Part shown: piece after piece, positions 15,938 through 23,425 of the stretch
How the letters are laid out: each line of letters begins with the position of its first letter
Numbering within the stretch: position 1 is the first letter of the stretch
NCBI GenBank assembly: GCA_050015675.1
Contig: JBEKAY010000038.1
Coordinates: 1 to 37,322 of the forward strand
Direction: 5' to 3'
Length of the DNA: 37,322 nt
Source: Fen-1298 sp050015675
GTDB lineage: Bacteria > Bacteroidota > Ignavibacteria > UBA10030
Made by a program: the position numbers and the translations under genes
Notes under the pieces: model-generated
What the model saw: only the letters and a program-made list of their open reading frames with translations
The model's database searches: none
Told to the model about the DNA's origin: nothing

Positions 15938-16861
15938 TTAAATCTTCAGAGTTGAATCTAAAATTGTTACTGCTTCACCCGCAATACTAATGTCTTCAAC
16001 AGCGTTTTGTTTTAGCCGGAGCCGAATCTTCACACGTCCTGAGCGTTTTAGGCAGTCTCCCTGCTCTCCAATGAATTCCATTCCGCCGTCGGACATCTCA
16101 TGGCAGGCAACCGGATATCCCGCCGGCAAAACATATGTATGCAGATAGAAACCGAGCGGACCGTTTGATGAACCGGTAACAGGATCTTCATCAATGCCAT
16201 AGTTCGGTGCAAAAAACCGGGAATGTACTGAGGAATATTTGTCCTTTGTTTCCAAAGAAAAAACACAAACACCTATCATCCGCATTTTTGTTAACTCGTA
16301 GGCAAGCGTTTTAAACTCCGGTTTTAGCTTTTCAATAACCGCAAGCCGATTCACCGGTATATAGAGGTATGCATCAGTAACTATAGGCAGATCTTTTTTC
16401 ACTTCTTTACCAACAATTCCTAATGCATGAAGCATTGCTACGGGAAGTGCTTTTTTGATTTTAAATTTTGGTGTCGGCAACTCGAATTCAATTGTTGTAC
16501 CGTAGAAATTCTTCTCTACACGGACGGCAAGGATTCCGCTTTTTGTTTGCAGCCGGAAGTAATGCTGACCGTTTGTGCGCATACCTTCCATTCCCTCTTC
16601 TGCAAGAGCATGAAAGCTGGCAATTGTTGCGTGACCGCAAAGCGGTACTTCTCCTACTGGCGTGAACCAACGAATGCGAAGATTTGCATCCGCCTCTGTC
16701 GCCGGCAGAACGAACGCAGTCTCTGAAAGATTTAATTCTCGCGCGATGAGTTGCATTTGTATATCAGTCAGTCCATTAGCGTCGAGAACCACTCCAGCCG
16801 GATTGCCGGCAAATGGCTTCTTCGTGAATGCATCAACGATTTTAATGCGGTAAGTTTTCAT
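15938..16861 (-). CDS. PhzF-family isomerase/epimerase-like protein
   Basis: The protein has about 307 residues with the two-halved PhzF fold of the diaminopimelate-epimerase type. Marks are VDAFTKKPFAGNPAGVVL, ARELNLSETAFVLP with the catalytic Glu, FTPVGEVPLCGHATIAS, and the mirrored second half GIDEDPVTGSSNGPLGFYL. No phenazine genes accompany it, so the substrate is unknown; such enzymes act in varied small-molecule isomerisations. The start at 16861 has AAGGTG six bases upstream and follows the YjbQ gene by four bases; the ATG at 16891 would overlap that gene. Confidence 0.88.
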   Translation of the reverse strand: MKTYRIKIVDAFTKKPFAGNPAGVVLDANGLTDIQMQLIARELNLSETAFVLPATEADANLRIRWFTPVGEVPLCGHATIASFHALAEEGMEGMRTNGQHYFRLQTKSGILAVRVEKNFYGTTIEFELPTPKFKIKKALPVAMLHALGIVGKEVKKDLPIVTDAYLYIPVNRLAVIEKLKPEFKTLAYELTKMRMIGVCVFSLETKDKYSSVHSRFFAPNYGIDEDPVTGSSNGPLGFYLHTYVLPAGYPVACHEMSDGGMEFIGEQGDCLKRSGRVKIRLRLKQNAVEDISIAGEAVTILDSTLKI

Positions 16862-16865
16862 TATT

Positions 16866-17285
16866 TCACCTTCCCATGAATTGAATAACAATGTCTCGAT
16901 TCCGTGCGCGGTTGTCGAAATCTATAAGCACAATTTGCTGCCACGTTCCAAGAAGCAACACTCCACTAGTAAATGGCACCACGAGCGATGGGCCAAGAAC
17001 CGATGCCCTCACATGCGCATGTCCATTTCCATCTCCCCAAGTATCATCGTGGTGATAGCGCACATCGCTTGGCGCAATCCGCTCCAGCATTTCCGGAATA
17101 TCTTTTCTTAATCCCGGCTCAAATTCAATCGTCGTGATAGAAGCAGTGGAACCAACAACAAAGATAGTTGCATTTCCTTCTTTCAACTTCAATTGACGAA
17201 GTAGATCGGTAACCTTTTCGGTAATATCAATGACTTCCGAATTCCCCTTCGTCGAAACTTTGATGTGCTCTGTTATGACTTCCAT
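16866..17285 (-). CDS. yjbQ: YjbQ / UPF0047 family protein
   Basis: The protein has 139 residues, full length. Family marks are VGSTASITTIEFEPGL, YHHDDTWGDGNGHAHVRASV and PFTSGVLLLGTWQQIVLIDFD. Conserved His and Asp residues suggest a metal or phosphate site. Some members show weak thiamine-phosphate synthase activity, but the true role is unsettled. Its start overlaps the end of the upstream gene by 13 bases and its end lies four bases before the PhzF start, so the three are likely one operon. Confidence 0.9.
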   Translation of the reverse strand: MEVITEHIKVSTKGNSEVIDITEKVTDLLRQLKLKEGNATIFVVGSTASITTIEFEPGLRKDIPEMLERIAPSDVRYHHDDTWGDGNGHAHVRASVLGPSLVVPFTSGVLLLGTWQQIVLIDFDNRARNRDIVIQFMGR

Positions 17286-18148
17286 ATTCGTATTGCTGTC
17301 AACATAGTTTGATGATTGATGAAGAACAATAAATCGTCTTTGATGAAAAACGAGTCCGGGCTTGGTGTCTTCACATCTTTAGCAATAATTTCGTTGTACA
17401 GCATCTTCTCGTTTTTCAATTCATACACTGAAAGGATGTTATTCAGCAATGACGATTCGGATTTGTTTTGCGCTTGCCGATATTGACTTACAATGAGCCT
17501 ATCGGAACTCGAGAGATATTCAATCCAACCTTCAAGCGCTTTGCCTTCTGTTATTCGTTGAACAGTTATCCTGACAACTGAATCAGTTTCATTTTCATCA
17601 AACAATTCAGGGAAAACGACATCTTGCCGACGCCCGGATTCTTTTTGCAGTACTTTTTGACGAAGCTCCTGCACTAGATTAAGATTGTCGGAGTACTCAT
17701 TTAATATTGTTCCCGTTTTGATGTCAAGTTCGCAGCCGATATGTTTTTCAAAAAGATATTTATGTGCATAAAGTATTTCGTCGTCAACGAACCAGAACGA
17801 AAGGGTATCATTTCTCCAGAGGAGTTTACCCGATTCAACATCAATGACACGAATGCCGCGATGTTCAGGCATATCCGGTCTGACAAATCCATGTAAAATC
17901 ATCCATCTCTCATGTACCGCTTCAATTCCAATCCACCATGGTTCATCAAAACTAATATTTTTCCATAGAGGTTTTCCGGTGTGTATATCAACGCAAAAGA
18001 AGCCTGTCGATTTCGCTTCTTGGTTACGCGTTTCGCCTATAATAAGATTATTTGAAGTAAAAAATATTCGCCAAATTAATGTGCCGGCATCGAAATTCCA
18101 TGCCGGTTTCAACTGTTTTTCTTTGAAGAATGGGATAATAGAAGCCAT
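17273..18148 (-). CDS. DUF4905-like beta-propeller-type protein
   Basis: The protein has about 291 residues. It is built of repeated short beta strands like a partial propeller, with recurrent FCVDIHTGKPLW and IDVESGKLLW units similar to PQQ/quinoprotein blades. DEPWWIGIEAVHERWMILHG and RPDMPEHRGIRVIDV recall the DUF4905 family of Bacteroidota. No signal peptide is seen, so it is probably cytoplasmic. I prefer the ATG at 18148 (MASIIPFFKEK); upstream ATGs at 18163 and 18205 are possible. The function is unknown. Confidence 0.6.
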   Translation of the reverse strand: MASIIPFFKEKQLKPAWNFDAGTLIWRIFFTSNNLIIGETRNQEAKSTGFFCVDIHTGKPLWKNISFDEPWWIGIEAVHERWMILHGFVRPDMPEHRGIRVIDVESGKLLWRNDTLSFWFVDDEILYAHKYLFEKHIGCELDIKTGTILNEYSDNLNLVQELRQKVLQKESGRRQDVVFPELFDENETDSVVRITVQRITEGKALEGWIEYLSSSDRLIVSQYRQAQNKSESSLLNNILSVYELKNEKMLYNEIIAKDVKTPSPDSFFIKDDLLFFINHQTMLTAIRIWKS

Positions 18149-18203
18149 ATGATATAATAACATACCGCTTTTTTGAAGTAGTTTCAACCGATAGCCGTAT
18201 AAC

Positions 18204-18235
18204 AAAAAAGGTCAACCAATATCTGGCTGACCTTT
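18204..18235 (-). terminator. Rho-independent terminator of the glutathione peroxidase gene
   Basis: AAAGGTCA (18207-18214) and TGACCTTT (18228-18235) form an 8-bp stem, extended by CCA/TGG after one mismatch, with a 5-base loop. On the minus strand the stem is followed directly by a run of six T. It lies about 25 bp after the peroxidase stop codon. Confidence 0.85.
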
Positions 18236-18260
18236 CGATATAAATTGTTGATGCAGATTA

Positions 18261-18836
18261 TTATTGTTCGCTCACAAGTTTTTCAATCTCGGCGACCACC
18301 TCTTTTTCTGTGGGTTCTGTGCCCGGCGCAAATTTTTCTACTACATTTCCTTTTTTATCCACAAGATATTTTTGGAAATTCCATTTGACAACTCCAGGAA
18401 CTGGAGATTGTTCAGTCAGATATTGATAAAGCGGATTCTGGTCCTTCCCCTTCACACTGATCTTCGAAAACATATCGAACGTTACACCGTACTTCGTTGA
18501 GCAAAACTGTTTTATCTCAGAATCCGTACCAGGCTCCTGCCAGAGAAAATTGTTTGCAGGGAACCCGAGAATCATGAATCCCTTGTCTTTGTATTTTTCA
18601 TAAAGTGCTTCGAGTCCTTTATACTGTGGTGTATGGCCGCATTTTGATGCGACGTTCACGATCATCAGTACTTTCCCTTTGTAATCTGAAAGCTTTTTAT
18701 CGTTGCCGTCAATCGTCTTCATCGTGAAAGCATACAGCGCTGGTTGTGTTTCCATCTGCTTCTCCTTGGTTTGTGCCAATACAGTCACATGAAACATGAA
18801 CAATGCTGCAAGCACTAATGCGTTTTTGTATTTCAT
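18261..18836 (-). CDS. Exported glutathione peroxidase-like thiol peroxidase
   Basis: The protein has 191 residues. The N-terminus (KNALVLAALFMFHVTVLAQ) is a signal peptide, so the enzyme acts in the periplasm. The peroxidatic Cys is C66 (NVASKCGHTPQY); Trp152 and Asn153 of the catalytic site are present (KWNFQKYLV). The loop usually written FPCNQF is FPANNF here (92-97), so the usual Gln is Asn96 and one candidate resolving Cys is absent; C112 (QFCSTKYG) could serve. It likely reduces peroxides with thioredoxin-like donors. The start has AAAGGG upstream; a terminator follows. Confidence 0.9.
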   Translation of the reverse strand: MKYKNALVLAALFMFHVTVLAQTKEKQMETQPALYAFTMKTIDGNDKKLSDYKGKVLMIVNVASKCGHTPQYKGLEALYEKYKDKGFMILGFPANNFLWQEPGTDSEIKQFCSTKYGVTFDMFSKISVKGKDQNPLYQYLTEQSPVPGVVKWNFQKYLVDKKGNVVEKFAPGTEPTEKEVVAEIEKLVSEQ

Positions 18837-18918
18837 TGTTGTACCCTTTTTGGTTCGAGTTTATTGATTTCATGAGTACAACACCGAACACAAGCAAGAA
18901 AGTTTCAGCAGACAAAGA

Positions 18919-19113
18919 TTAGTTTTGTCCGGCGACAGGAACAATCCACCACGCAATGAGGTAACCGATAAAAAATGGAAAGAAACCGGTTGCTATACCA
19001 AGCACGATGACAATGAGCCGAATAATTGTCGGATCGGTATCCGTCAACTCACCGATACCACCGCAAATTCCTGCAATTTTCTTATTCGTTTGTGATCGAA
19101 AGAGTTTTTTCAT
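18919..19113 (-). CDS. PspC-domain small membrane protein
   Basis: The protein has 64 residues: an N-terminal KKLFRSQTNKKIAGICGGIGE followed by TDPTIIRLIVIVLGI and a second hydrophobic stretch with IAWWIVPV. This is the standard PspC (PF04024) layout with one or two membrane helices. PspC proteins respond to envelope stress, though stand-alone short members are of unknown role. The start has AAAGGTG upstream. Confidence 0.92.
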   Translation of the reverse strand: MKKLFRSQTNKKIAGICGGIGELTDTDPTIIRLIVIVLGIATGFFPFFIGYLIAWWIVPVAGQN

Positions 19114-19299
19114 ATCACACCTTTAGATAGTTTTTATTTGGATTGCTTGTTCCTACAGAAGTATTATACGAGAGGCGATATAAAACAGTTGCAACAAATA
19201 CTCATTAACGTTATGCAAAATCGTCTTATATGCTGATAAACATGGAACGTAAATGAACAAAGTACACCACCCCTTTAAAGAAAAATCTGCGCATTTATT

Positions 19300-19353
19300 G
19301 TAATCCCACTCCGTGTGATTACTTTATTACGCTCCTCCTCGTTTGAGGAGGGG
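19300..19353. repeat. REP-like hairpins in a 334-bp gene-free stretch
   Basis: The gap 19114-19447 holds two close hairpins. GTAATC-c-CAC (19300-19309) pairs with GTG-t-GATTAC (19313-19322), and CCTCCTC (19334-19340) pairs with GAGGAGG (19345-19351) around a GTTT loop. A related gaggagg word recurs near 19386. They lie downstream of arfB and may end or stabilise its message, or be members of an interspersed palindromic family. No gene was found in the gap. Confidence 0.5.
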
Positions 19354-19447
19354 AAATCCCAACGATATTAAATCGTGTAGGGAAGAGGAGGTGGACAACT
19401 TACAAAAATAATATTGAGTAACTACCAGTTCTGAATAACGATGGTAA

Positions 19448-19879
19448 TTAATCTTCGATTGAAACTTTCCGCATCCGCTTGGTCTTGCTGCGTGCTTTTT
19501 TTGTTCGAAGCCGAACTTCACGCGCAGTGTGTGTTGATTTCGTAGCGATTTGTTTCTTGCGTACTATCAAAGCGGATTTTAGAAGATCTGTTAATCTTTC
19601 AATTGCGAGCTGCTTATTCTTCCACTGACTTCTTGTATCCTGCACTACAACATGCAATATCCCGGATGAATCAAGTTGAGAAGTGAGCTTGTTCAGCAAG
19701 CGCTGGCGGATGTGATCTGGAATGCTCAGTGAATGTACTACATCGAATACTACTTCGACACGAGTTTCTAATTTATTCACATTTTGTCCGCCCGGCCCTC
19801 CGCTTCTGCTGGTTTTGAACTGCAATTCAGCATATGGAATCTTCAGTGAATGTGAAATATAAATGTGTGATTCGAGCAT
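19448..19879 (-). CDS. arfB: Alternative ribosome-rescue factor ArfB (peptidyl-tRNA hydrolase)
   Basis: The protein has 143 residues. The catalytic SRSGGPGGQNVNK (25-36) carries the GGQ motif of class I release factors but there is no codon-recognition domain. The C-terminal tail is strongly basic (RLRTKKARSKTKRMRK), as needed to enter the empty mRNA channel of stalled ribosomes. It releases nascent chains on non-stop complexes. It lies 23 bp after the MFS gene. Confidence 0.95.
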   Translation of the reverse strand: MLESHIYISHSLKIPYAELQFKTSRSGGPGGQNVNKLETRVEVVFDVVHSLSIPDHIRQRLLNKLTSQLDSSGILHVVVQDTRSQWKNKQLAIERLTDLLKSALIVRKKQIATKSTHTAREVRLRTKKARSKTKRMRKVSIED

Positions 19880-19902
19880 CTCTTATATCAGCTTTGATAT
19901 CC

Positions 19903-21252
19903 TTAGTTTGCAAGAATGACGTCCACTTTTTCTAATTTATCACCTTCACGTTTATCCGCACGAAGCAGAAGAATTGCAAACACTAAACCGAAAATACCGA
20001 GCATAGAAAACATCACCATACTTGCTGTGTATGCTTGCGTTGCATCGCGCAGCAATCCGTTAAGCCATGGGAATAATGCCAGGCCTATATTTTGAATCGT
20101 GGTTGTCAAACCAAATGCCGTACCCACGCGATTCTTTTCTACGATAAGCGGAATCGATGGCCACATTGCCGCGGGAACCATAACAAATGCCGCTCCCAGT
20201 ACAATCATTGGAAGTGCAGGTGGAATCATTGTGAATGCCATCGTGAGAAACGCAGGAACCATAAGAATGGAACCGCCAACCATGACTGTTGCACGCTTGC
20301 CAAAACGATCGACCAATTGTCCGAAGAAAGGTGCAAAAACCATAGAAGCAAATATAATGATTGTAGTAGTACCGCCTGCCGTACTGAACATGTGAATGAC
20401 GTTATAAAACACCTGCGTGAAGAATCCGCCTTCTGATCCTGCCGTGAGCGGTAATCCCCATTTACTATTGAAGAAATCAGTAGAAAGCGCTGTGAATGGA
20501 AATATTGCAGAATAAAATGTGACGCAGAGAAGCGTTACATACCAATAGGATGAACGAAATTTCTTGATATCCGCAAAAACAATTTTATCGCCACCGCCTT
20601 CTTCCTGAAGTTTGAGGATATGTTCGCCACGGCGATCCAGGAAAATATAAAGAGCATTCGCAAGCAACGACAGAATGCAGAAAATGACTGCCGCCCACAA
20701 TGCTGCACTATAGTTTCCAAAATATTCTGCAATTAAGGCCTCTGTGTTGAAACTGAAAAGAGTTCCAAGCCGGCTGATTGTAAGTCCGATGCCAAATGCA
20801 AATGCCAATTCCTTTCCTTTGAACCAGCGAGTAAAGATTGCACTCTGTGCGACTACCAGCGATTCTGATCCCCATCCAAAAATAAAGCGTCCAAAGTAAA
20901 GGACCCAAATGTTTGGCGCTAGCGCAACGATCAATGCGCCTACTGTAACAAGTGCCGAAAAAAGAATACTCGCATGGCGTGTTCCAATTCGGTCGATGAG
21001 CAATCCACCGATAAACACCGAAAGAATAGCAGCAATACTGTAGAGCGTGTACATCTGTCCGATTGACTCGCGGCCTATCCCGAGTGCCGTAATAAGTGTA
21101 GGAGCAATTGCACCAACGCTGTCGTATGCAAAATAACTTCCAAACGTCAGCAAGCTTACAATAAATAGAACTGCGTACCGATATGGACGTCGAGATGGAT
21201 GAAAGAAACTGTCGGAAGATGGGATTGAATCAGCCATAATATTTTGATCCAT
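19903..21252 (-). CDS. Major facilitator superfamily transporter
   Basis: The protein has 449 residues with 12 predicted membrane helices. The loop 2-3 motif is GGLLIDRIGTRHA, and the loop 8-9 counterpart is GQLVDRFGKRATVM. A large central loop follows the sixth helix (DRRGEHILKLQEEGGGDK). The layout matches nitrate/oxalate-type and other antiporter-like MFS members; the substrate cannot be told. Start choice is uncertain between ATG 21252 and ATG 21237. The four-helix-bundle gene lies 107 bp upstream. Confidence 0.88.
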   Translation of the reverse strand: MDQNIMADSIPSSDSFFHPSRRPYRYAVLFIVSLLTFGSYFAYDSVGAIAPTLITALGIGRESIGQMYTLYSIAAILSVFIGGLLIDRIGTRHASILFSALVTVGALIVALAPNIWVLYFGRFIFGWGSESLVVAQSAIFTRWFKGKELAFAFGIGLTISRLGTLFSFNTEALIAEYFGNYSAALWAAVIFCILSLLANALYIFLDRRGEHILKLQEEGGGDKIVFADIKKFRSSYWYVTLLCVTFYSAIFPFTALSTDFFNSKWGLPLTAGSEGGFFTQVFYNVIHMFSTAGGTTTIIIFASMVFAPFFGQLVDRFGKRATVMVGGSILMVPAFLTMAFTMIPPALPMIVLGAAFVMVPAAMWPSIPLIVEKNRVGTAFGLTTTIQNIGLALFPWLNGLLRDATQAYTASMVMFSMLGIFGLVFAILLLRADKREGDKLEKVDVILAN

Positions 21253-21276
21253 TTAGAATAAACTTATTAATTTGAT

Positions 21277-21340
21277 GGTAGAAGGAAAATGGGAAACGGG
21301 AAAACGAAAGATGGAAGACGGCAGACGGTAAAAGAAAAAT
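21277..21340. repeat. Purine-rich degenerate repeat tract, left flank of the four-helix-bundle gene
   Basis: The plus strand reads as near-tandem variants of ggtagaagg, ggaagacgg and ggtaaaag. The same words occur in reverse complement at 21726-21790, so the two tracts form a degenerate inverted repeat around the gene. Confidence 0.7.
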
Positions 21341-21359
21341 ATTTTGAAGCCTTGAACGA

Positions 21360-21725
21360 TCAATCCCTTGACTTTCGATATCGGATAAAACCAGATAGCA
21401 ATGAGTCAACAGAATTGATCTGATCTGTCAAAAGTTTGTAGTCAGTAGCATTTATCATCTCTAATGACCGGGAGAGTTCTCTTTGTGTGTCGAGTTCACT
21501 TAATGAGCCTCGTGCAACAACAACAAATAAATACAATGCATCCTTTTTTGTTTGTCGGGCAGATCCTTCTGCGATATTTGATGGAATCGAGACAGCTGCC
21601 CTGCGCAATTGTGAAACTAATCCATATTTCTCTTCAGATGGAAATTTCTTTGTTACTTCATAAATAGATTTCGTCAGTTCAAAACTTTTAAGCCAGACAT
21701 CAAGTTTTTTATGACTCTTCTCCAT
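21360..21725 (-). CDS. Four-helix-bundle protein (23S rRNA intervening-sequence family)
   Basis: The protein has 121 residues. It has the family wording LDVWLKSFELTKSIYEVT, FPSEEKYGLVSQLRRAAVSI, PSNIAEGSAR and a helical end. This family (PF05635) was first seen as ORFs inside 23S rRNA intervening sequences and includes the bAvd accessory proteins of diversity-generating retroelements. Here it is a lone chromosomal copy; no reverse transcriptase or rRNA is nearby. Its ribosome binding site is supplied by the purine tract that abuts the ATG. The gene plus flanks looks like an inserted unit. Confidence 0.92.
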   Translation of the reverse strand: MEKSHKKLDVWLKSFELTKSIYEVTKKFPSEEKYGLVSQLRRAAVSIPSNIAEGSARQTKKDALYLFVVVARGSLSELDTQRELSRSLEMINATDYKLLTDQINSVDSLLSGFIRYRKSRD

Positions 21726-21790
21726 CCCCTTTTACCTTCTTCCTTTTACCGTCTTCCTTCTACCTTTTCCCCTCTACCCTCTACCTTTTG
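21726..21790. repeat. Pyrimidine-rich degenerate repeat tract, right flank of the four-helix-bundle gene
   Basis: The plus strand reads ttttaccttcttcc, ttttaccgtcttcc, ttctacctttt and cctctaccctctacc. In the gene's own direction it is ggtagagg/ggtagaagg/ggtaaaagg repeats running directly into the start codon. It separates the gene from pepD. Confidence 0.7.
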
Positions 21791-21793
21791 CTT

Positions 21794-23251
21794 TTATTTA
21801 ACGTTCTTCAGAATCGCGAGCAGGAAATTCCAGAATTTATCTACTGTGTCGATGTGGATCTTTTCATCCGGAGAATGAACTCCTTCGAGGGTCGGACCGA
21901 AAGAAATCATATCCATACCCGGATACTTCTCGCCGATGATGCCGCATTCCAATCCTGCGTGAATTGCCTTCACGTCCGGTTTTTTATTGTAAAGCGATTG
22001 ATATGTTGTTCTTGCAACTTTCAAAATTGCAGAATCCATTTTCGGTTTCCATCCCGGATACCCATCCGTGGTTTCTACATCCGCGCCGCCAAGGGCCAAA
22101 ACAGAGACAACCGAATGTACAACTTCATCAATCTCCGATGCAACCGAACTTCTCTGGCTCGTTGTTAAAGTCACTCCTTTTGCATCTGTTGAAATAATCG
22201 CAACGTTTGTGGAGGTCTCGACTAATCCCGGTATATCTGCGCTCATCTTCACGACGCCATGAGGCAATGCAGAGATTGTTAAAAGTATTTTTTTCTGCAA
22301 CACTTTTTTTAGAACTTTTCCTTTCGACTTTCCTTTCACTTCTTCTAAAACAATTGCGAGATCCGATTCCACATTAGGCAATTCATCTTTGATGATAGAA
22401 TTGTACTGGGAAACAACCGCGCTGGCGTCATTTAATTTTTTATTCGGAATATACACCATGGCTTCAGCTTCTCGTGGAATCGCATTACTCTTGTTTCCTC
22501 CATTCAATGTAGAGATCCGTACACCGAGTTTATCAAGTTCCAACAAAACGCGATTTAGAATTTTTATTGAATTGCCGCGTCCCTTATCAATTTCCAATCC
22601 GGAATGCCCGCCTTTCAATCCTTTTACTTTCACGATTGCAGGCGCATATTTTGGCGGAACAGTTTCAAAGGAAGCCTTCCATGTGCCAATAGAATTTTTT
22701 CCACCGGAGCAGCCGACATAAATGGCACCCTCTTCTTCGGAATCCAGATTCATGAGCGTTTTGCTCTTGATGAAACCTGGCTGCAAATTGTTTGCACCTG
22801 TCAATCCGGTTTCTTCATCTACAGTGAATAAAAACTCCAACGGGCCATGCTCAAGCGACTTGTCTTCCATAATAGCAAGATTGGTCGCAACGGCGATTCC
22901 ATTATCTGCCCCGAGCGTCGTTCCATTCGCCATTAAAAAATTGCCCTTCACAACGAGATCAAGCGGATCTTTTTCGAAATTATGAACTTTGTCTTTATTC
23001 TTTTCGCACACCATGTCAAGATGACCTTGCAAACACACTGAAGGAGCGCTTTCATGTCCTTTCGATGCCGGTTTGTACGCAACAACGTTGAGCACTTTAT
23101 CCTGTTTTACTTCCAGCCCCAGCTTTTTCGCTGTCTCAACGACGTATGCTGATATTTTCTTTTCGTCTTTAGAACCGCGTGGAATCTTGCTGATTTCAGC
23201 AAAGTATTTCCACACTAATTCTGGCTTCAAACCTGATAATGAATTTGACAT
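21794..23251 (-). CDS. pepD: Aminoacyl-histidine dipeptidase (peptidase M20C, PepD)
   Basis: The protein has 485 residues, full length. It is a zinc peptidase splitting Xaa-His and other dipeptides in the cytoplasm. Metal and catalytic marks are QGHLDMVCEKN, TLGADNGIAVA, TVDEETGLTGANN, LDSEEEGAIYVGCSGG, LKGGHSGLEI and the final SFGPTLEGVHSPDEK. The lid/dimer domain sits between about 190 and 390. The start has GAGG five bases upstream. With the OPT transporter gene upstream it suggests coupled uptake and breakdown of small peptides. Confidence 0.96.
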   Translation of the reverse strand: MSNSLSGLKPELVWKYFAEISKIPRGSKDEKKISAYVVETAKKLGLEVKQDKVLNVVAYKPASKGHESAPSVCLQGHLDMVCEKNKDKVHNFEKDPLDLVVKGNFLMANGTTLGADNGIAVATNLAIMEDKSLEHGPLEFLFTVDEETGLTGANNLQPGFIKSKTLMNLDSEEEGAIYVGCSGGKNSIGTWKASFETVPPKYAPAIVKVKGLKGGHSGLEIDKGRGNSIKILNRVLLELDKLGVRISTLNGGNKSNAIPREAEAMVYIPNKKLNDASAVVSQYNSIIKDELPNVESDLAIVLEEVKGKSKGKVLKKVLQKKILLTISALPHGVVKMSADIPGLVETSTNVAIISTDAKGVTLTTSQRSSVASEIDEVVHSVVSVLALGGADVETTDGYPGWKPKMDSAILKVARTTYQSLYNKKPDVKAIHAGLECGIIGEKYPGMDMISFGPTLEGVHSPDEKIHIDTVDKFWNFLLAILKNVK

Positions 23252-23350
23252 ATCAACCTCTTTTTATGTTTAGAGAAGAACTTCTATTGTTGAACTAAGC
23301 CCAAATGAATGAGCTTGTAACATTGAATTTACCTAATAAGTTCGTTCTTA

Positions 23351-23417
23351 GTAACCTTCGCAAATAACCATCCGAAAGATACCTTGGCAATAACTCAGAT
23401 AACTTTCGGAAGGTTAC
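23351..23417. promoter_or_regulatory. Nested inverted repeats after the OPT transporter gene
   Basis: Outer arms GTAACCTTC (23351-23359) and GAAGGTTAC (23409-23417) are perfect over 9 bp. Inner arms CCGAAAG (23372-23378) and CTTTCGG (23403-23409) are perfect over 7 bp. The structure begins nine bases after the OPT stop codon. Without a T-run it may be a stabilising 3' structure, a bidirectional terminator, or an interspersed palindrome. Confidence 0.5.
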
Positions 23418-23425
23418 ATATTTTC

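Noticed and set aside
20092..20436. Plus-strand frames rich in Cys/His/Arg opposite the MFS gene
   Set aside because: Composition is that of antisense reading of a membrane protein gene; no ribosome binding site.
21360..21725. Diversity-generating retroelement accessory gene (bAvd)
   Set aside because: The protein family fits, but there is no reverse transcriptase and no template/variable repeat pair in the window.
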